Source: Gordonia jinghuaiqii (GTDB lineage: Bacteria > Actinomycetota > Actinomycetes > Mycobacteriales > Mycobacteriaceae). From it: a stretch of DNA of 64,000 nt. The DNA is taken from positions 4,712,001 through 4,776,000 of the forward strand of contig NZ_CP059491.1 in assembly GCF_014041935.1 (NCBI RefSeq), in the 5' to 3' direction. Made by a program: the position numbers and the translations under genes. This document shows, in pieces, positions 60,638 to 64,000 of this stretch (position 1 is the first letter of the stretch; every line of letters begins with the position of its first letter). The notes under the pieces are model-generated. The model made no database searches and was not told the DNA's origin. It was given only the letters and a program-made list of their open reading frames with translations.

Positions 60638-61840
60638 TCACCGCGCGAACGCCCATGTACCCGCCGCGGCGATCGTGACCGCCACCGCCGCCGTGCCGGC
60701 GACGCCGACCACCGATCCGGCGACCGTGACGATCACCACGACCTCCACGGCGACCACGACCCAGGTGCCCAACGCGACGCGGGTGCGGTCGCGGGCGATG
60801 GCCGACAGCAACACCACCTGCAGGACCGCGAGGGCGGCGCCGATGTAGGCGAACAGCCACATGATCGGGACGAGGGCGTCGTAGCCGTCGCCGAACACGA
60901 GGGGGACGAGCGGCCCCGCGGCGCCGGCCGAGATGGTCAGCACGACGCCGATCCCGGCGACCACCAGCACGGCCTGACGGAGCGCGGCCCGCGATCGGGC
61001 GGGGTCGGCGAGCCGGGGATAGAACACGACGCCGATGGCCTGCGGCAACCAGAACGCGACCTTGGTGGCGATCGCGCCCAGGGCGTACACCCCGACCTCC
61101 TCGGCACCGAGCACCCGCGGGGACAGCAGCAGATCGATCGACGACGCGACGATCAGCACCAGCTGGACCTGCGAGGCGCGGGCCACACTCAGCACGCCGA
61201 TCGCGCCGGTCGCGCCCGACCCACCCGGATGCGCCCGCCCGGCGACCGACCGCCCGGCGACCAACGACACGACGAGCCACACGACGACGACCGACACCGC
61301 CGCACCGACGGTGCCCGCGAGCAGTCCACCCGCGGGGCCCGCGCCGGCCACGAACGCCCCGACCATCGGCACCGAACGGAGCACTCCCACCGCTGCCAGC
61401 ACCCATGCCAGCACCCGGAACTCGCCTCTGCCCTGCAGGATTCCCTGGCCCGCGGCGATCAGGGCGAGCAGCGGGGCGCCGGCCAGAGCCGCGAGCGCCG
61501 TCGCGACATCGGTGCGCGTGAGCTGGGCGACGAGCGGCGTCGCGATGCCGGCGAGCAGCACGACGTAGAGCGTCGTCTGGAGTCCGATCCTCCGCAGCCG
61601 ACGCTCGTCGCGCCCCAGCACGACCTCTCGCGCGACGACGTTCTGCAACGCCAGCGCGGGCACGCCCAACACGAGCATCGCCGACAACAGCACCGCGAAC
61701 TCGCCGTACTCGCTGACGTCGAGATAGCGTGCACTCGCCGACAGGTGCACCACGTACATGCAGACGTTGGCCACCATCGACCCCACCGCCACCGAGCCGA
61801 CGGCACCGAACGTGCCCGTCACCCGACGCGTCTCCCCCAT
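60638..61840 (-). CDS. Polysaccharide flippase-like (MATE/Wzx-type) membrane protein
   Basis: 400 residues from ATG 61840; the frame extends upstream but family-like sequence begins at GTFGAVGSVAVGSMVANVCMYVVHL. About twelve helices. Typical segments: ARYLDVSEYGEFAVLLSAMLVLGVPALALQNVVAREV, GQGILQGRGEFRVLAWVLAAVGVLRSVPM and LLSPRVLGAEEVGVYALGAIATKVAFWLPQAIGVVFYPRL. It probably flips a lipid-linked sugar or glycolipid across the inner membrane, fitting the envelope genes nearby. Confidence 0.82.
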   Translation of the reverse strand: MGETRRVTGTFGAVGSVAVGSMVANVCMYVVHLSASARYLDVSEYGEFAVLLSAMLVLGVPALALQNVVAREVVLGRDERRLRRIGLQTTLYVVLLAGIATPLVAQLTRTDVATALAALAGAPLLALIAAGQGILQGRGEFRVLAWVLAAVGVLRSVPMVGAFVAGAGPAGGLLAGTVGAAVSVVVVWLVVSLVAGRSVAGRAHPGGSGATGAIGVLSVARASQVQLVLIVASSIDLLLSPRVLGAEEVGVYALGAIATKVAFWLPQAIGVVFYPRLADPARSRAALRQAVLVVAGIGVVLTISAGAAGPLVPLVFGDGYDALVPIMWLFAYIGAALAVLQVVLLSAIARDRTRVALGTWVVVAVEVVVIVTVAGSVVGVAGTAAVAVTIAAAGTWAFAR

Positions 61841-61951
61841 GCCCCAAGTGTGCCGATACGGCACGAGGCGCTTTGCACCGGCCGTCGCCGATAGGCAACG
61901 ATGGGAAGGCTGGGGGTTCCCAGCCCGCGAATTTCGGACCGAGAGAACGTG

Positions 61952-62902
61952 ATGTACGACGACAACCCCACGTATGACGCCGACTCGACCGATGTCGGTT
62001 CGCGCATCGACCCGGTACTGGCCCGCAGCTGGCTGTTGGTGAACGGCGCCCACTATGCGAAGTTCGAACCCGCGGGCCGTTCACGCGCCGACATCGTCGT
62101 ACTGGACATCGAAGACGCGGTGGCCCCCAAGGACAAGATCGAAGCCCGCGACAACGTGGTCCGCTGGCTCGGCCCCAAGGGCGGCGACGCCGACCCCGGC
62201 ACCGGCCCGGGCGCAGGCGACTGGGTCCGGATCAACGGATTCGGCACGCCGTGGTGGGCCGACGACCTGAGCGCTCTGGCCGAGACCACCATCGGCGGGG
62301 TCATGCTGGCGATGGTCGAGTCCGTCGACCACGTCACCGAGACCGCCAAGCGACTGCCCGGCGTGCCGATAGTCGCACTCGTCGAGACCGCCCGCGGGCT
62401 CGAACGCATCAGTGAGATCGCCTCCGCGAAGGGCACCTTCCGGCTCGCCTTCGGCATCGGCGACTTCCGGCGCGACACCGGCTTCGGCGACAATCCGCAG
62501 ACCCTCGCCTACGCACGTTCGCGATTCACCATCGCCGCCAAGGCCGCTCACCTGCCGAGCGCCATCGACGGCCCGACCGTCGGTTCGAGCGCCCTCAAGC
62601 TGAGCGAGGCCACCGCGGTCAGCGCCGAATTCGGTATGACCGGCAAGATCTGCCTCACTCCTGGCCAGTGCGCTCAGGTCAACGAGGGCCTCTCGCCCTC
62701 ACTGGAGGAGATCACCTGGGCGAAAGAGTTCTTCGCCGAGTTCGAGCGCGACGGCGGCGAGATCCGCAACGGTTCCGACCTGCCGCGTATCGCACGCGCG
62801 ACGAAGATCCTCGACCTGGCCCGCTCCTACGGGATCACCGAGTCGGACTACGACGACGACCCGGTCCACGCGCCCGCGCCGTCGGACACCCACCACTACT
62901 GA
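61952..62902 (+). CDS. HpcH/HpaI aldolase-citrate lyase (CitE-like) protein
   Basis: 316 residues from ATG 61952, which follows GAGAG. TIM-barrel motifs: RSWLLVNGAHYAKFEPAGRSRADIVVLDIEDAVAPKDK, WVRINGFGTPWW, IVALVETARGLERISEIAS (Mg-binding Glu), FGIGDFRRDTG and GKICLTPGQCAQVNEGLSPS. CitE-like proteins cleave or condense acyl-CoA units such as malyl-CoA or citramalyl-CoA. No other citrate-lyase subunit is present, so this is a stand-alone CitE-like enzyme. Confidence 0.87.
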   Translation: MYDDNPTYDADSTDVGSRIDPVLARSWLLVNGAHYAKFEPAGRSRADIVVLDIEDAVAPKDKIEARDNVVRWLGPKGGDADPGTGPGAGDWVRINGFGTPWWADDLSALAETTIGGVMLAMVESVDHVTETAKRLPGVPIVALVETARGLERISEIASAKGTFRLAFGIGDFRRDTGFGDNPQTLAYARSRFTIAAKAAHLPSAIDGPTVGSSALKLSEATAVSAEFGMTGKICLTPGQCAQVNEGLSPSLEEITWAKEFFAEFERDGGEIRNGSDLPRIARATKILDLARSYGITESDYDDDPVHAPAPSDTHHY

Positions 62903-62917
62903 CGGCTGCGGTACGCG

Positions 62918-64000
62918 GTGCTGACCCGACGGCTGTTGCCCGTGCTCTGGTTGCTGAGCACCGGTGCGGCCGCGGCGATCCTGGCACCGCTGCTGCCCGG
63001 GCTGTTCGGTGCCGGGCCGCGGTACCTGCTGTACCGCGACGCGGTGTCGACGCCGCGCACCCATGTCACCGACACCACCCTCGGCATCGGTGACCTGCCC
63101 CCGCGGGCGGTACCGCAGGACTGGTTCGTGGCGATGTTGTCGTCTGTCATCGACGGCGGCGTGGTCGTCACCGCCACCCTTCTCGCGGCATTGGTCTGTG
63201 CAGGCGTCGGATACGGCCGACTCGCCGCCCGGCTCGTCCCGGGTGCCGGACGTACCGGCGCAGCGGCCGCCGCCCTCATCTCGATCTGGAATCCCTATGT
63301 CGCCGAACGGCTTCTGCAGGGACACTGGAGCCTTCTGGTCGGCTACGCCGCCCTCGGTTGGATCGTCGTCGCGGTCGTCGACCTACGCGACCGCCCCGAT
63401 CCGCTGCGACTGCTGCAGCTCGGCGGGCTGCTCGCGGTCGCCGGCCTGACACCGACCGGGTCCGTCCTCGCCGGAATCGTGCTGGCGGTGACGCTCCTCG
63501 GCCGGCCGGCCGGCAAGCCGAACACGGCTGCAGCAGCCGCACTGTGGGTGCTCAGCACGCTCCCGTGGCTGGTGACCGCGCTGATCAGCGACGCCACCAC
63601 CACGTCGGCTGCCGCAGGGGTCGAGGCGTTCGGGCTACGCTCCGAGCCGTGGCTCGGCCCCGTCGGCACGGTGATGTCCCTCGGCGGGATCTGGAACGTC
63701 GACGCCGTGCCCGCGAGCCGCACGATCGGCTGGGCCGCCGTCGCCACCCTGTGTCTCCTTGTCGTCGTCGGTGTGGGCGCCCGCCACCTCTGGCGGCGAC
63801 GCACCGAACTCGACCCGACGGTGAAGGCACTGTCGCTGCTTGCCGGCGTCACCGCGATCCTGTTGCTGCTCAGCATGTTCGGACCGGTTCGGTCGGTGAT
63901 GGAGTTCGTCGTCGAGCACGTCGGCGGCGGCGGTCTGGTACGCGACAACCAGAAGTTCGCCGCGCTCCTCGTCCCCGCCTTCGCGCTCGCCGCAGGTGCC
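62918..64000 (+). CDS. Large polytopic membrane protein (partial, runs off window)
   Basis: The frame is open from GTG 62918 to the window end (361 codons). At least seven hydrophobic helices alternate with short loops: LLPVLWLLSTGAAAAILAPLLPGLFGAG, VAERLLQGHWSLLVGYAALGWI and VLSTLPWLVTALI. The GHWSLLVGYAALGW and DNQKFAALLVPAFALAAGA phrases recall GT-C-fold or Rv0226c-like membrane proteins of mycolate bacteria; the assignment is tentative. It starts 15 bases after the CitE-like stop. Confidence 0.7.
   Translation, partial: MLTRRLLPVLWLLSTGAAAAILAPLLPGLFGAGPRYLLYRDAVSTPRTHVTDTTLGIGDLPPRAVPQDWFVAMLSSVIDGGVVVTATLLAALVCAGVGYGRLAARLVPGAGRTGAAAAALISIWNPYVAERLLQGHWSLLVGYAALGWIVVAVVDLRDRPDPLRLLQLGGLLAVAGLTPTGSVLAGIVLAVTLLGRPAGKPNTAAAAALWVLSTLPWLVTALISDATTTSAAAGVEAFGLRSEPWLGPVGTVMSLGGIWNVDAVPASRTIGWAAVATLCLLVVVGVGARHLWRRRTELDPTVKALSLLAGVTAILLLLSMFGPVRSVMEFVVEHVGGGGLVRDNQKFAALLVPAFALAAGA

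Overview
The window is high-GC actinobacterial DNA. Several genes restrict it to the mycolic-acid Corynebacteriales: an F420-dependent glucose-6-phosphate dehydrogenase, an AftD-type arabinofuranosyltransferase, LpqI, FadE5/FadA2/FabG4/HtdX and a DUF3068 PorA-family protein. Gene content and protein style fit Gordonia or a close relative; the genus is an inference. I saw no tRNA, rRNA, CRISPR array, integrase or intact insertion sequence.

Left part (1-23.5 kb): accessory and housekeeping genes. They are an edge-truncated FAD-linked oxidase with its TetR regulator, a LysR/EamA divergent pair, fgd, a GntR regulator divergent from a biuret-hydrolase-like cysteine hydrolase (with two matching candidate operators), an ABC exporter behind a MerR-type promoter, a lipase-like hydrolase, a 1292-residue membrane NRPS of the Pls/PosA (poly-amino-acid synthetase) type, an HdeD-like protein, a secreted DUF4185 protein, a YhiM-like DUF2776 protein, a copper-type DUF305 lipoprotein, a PAP2 enzyme and endonuclease IV.

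Core part (23.6-33.5 kb and 49.6-60 kb): this follows the order known from Mycobacterium tuberculosis Rv0227c-Rv0244c: fadE5, fadA2, fabG4, htdX, a TetR regulator, lpqI, a small membrane protein, aftD, an acyltransferase and DUF3068. It combines beta-oxidation/hydroxyacyl enzymes with envelope arabinan and peptidoglycan enzymes. A 14-bp palindrome of the form TTACY-N4-RGTAA stands before fadE5, between fadA2 and fabG4, and before the TetR gene, which suggests one local regulon.

Island (33.55-49.5 kb): this block interrupts the conserved order between htdX and the TetR gene. It is visibly less GC-rich and encodes a complete-looking oxidation route: luciferase-like monooxygenase, NDMA-dependent alcohol dehydrogenase, two aldehyde dehydrogenases, acyl-CoA ligase, two alpha/beta pairs of acyl-CoA dehydrogenases, a crotonase, an SDR and a GntR/FCD regulator. 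It is bounded by a direct repeat: the 3' 562 bp of htdX on the left and a decayed 445-bp copy on the right. That is the signature of insertion by recombination in htdX. The substrate is unknown; heteromeric dehydrogenases hint at a bulky or cyclic acid.

Right end (60-64 kb): an SRPBCC protein, a polysaccharide flippase-like protein, a CitE-like lyase and the start of a large membrane protein cut by the window edge. Two 68-bp palindromes with compensating base changes (25637-25704 and 49536-49603) form a dispersed repeat family not explained by the genes.
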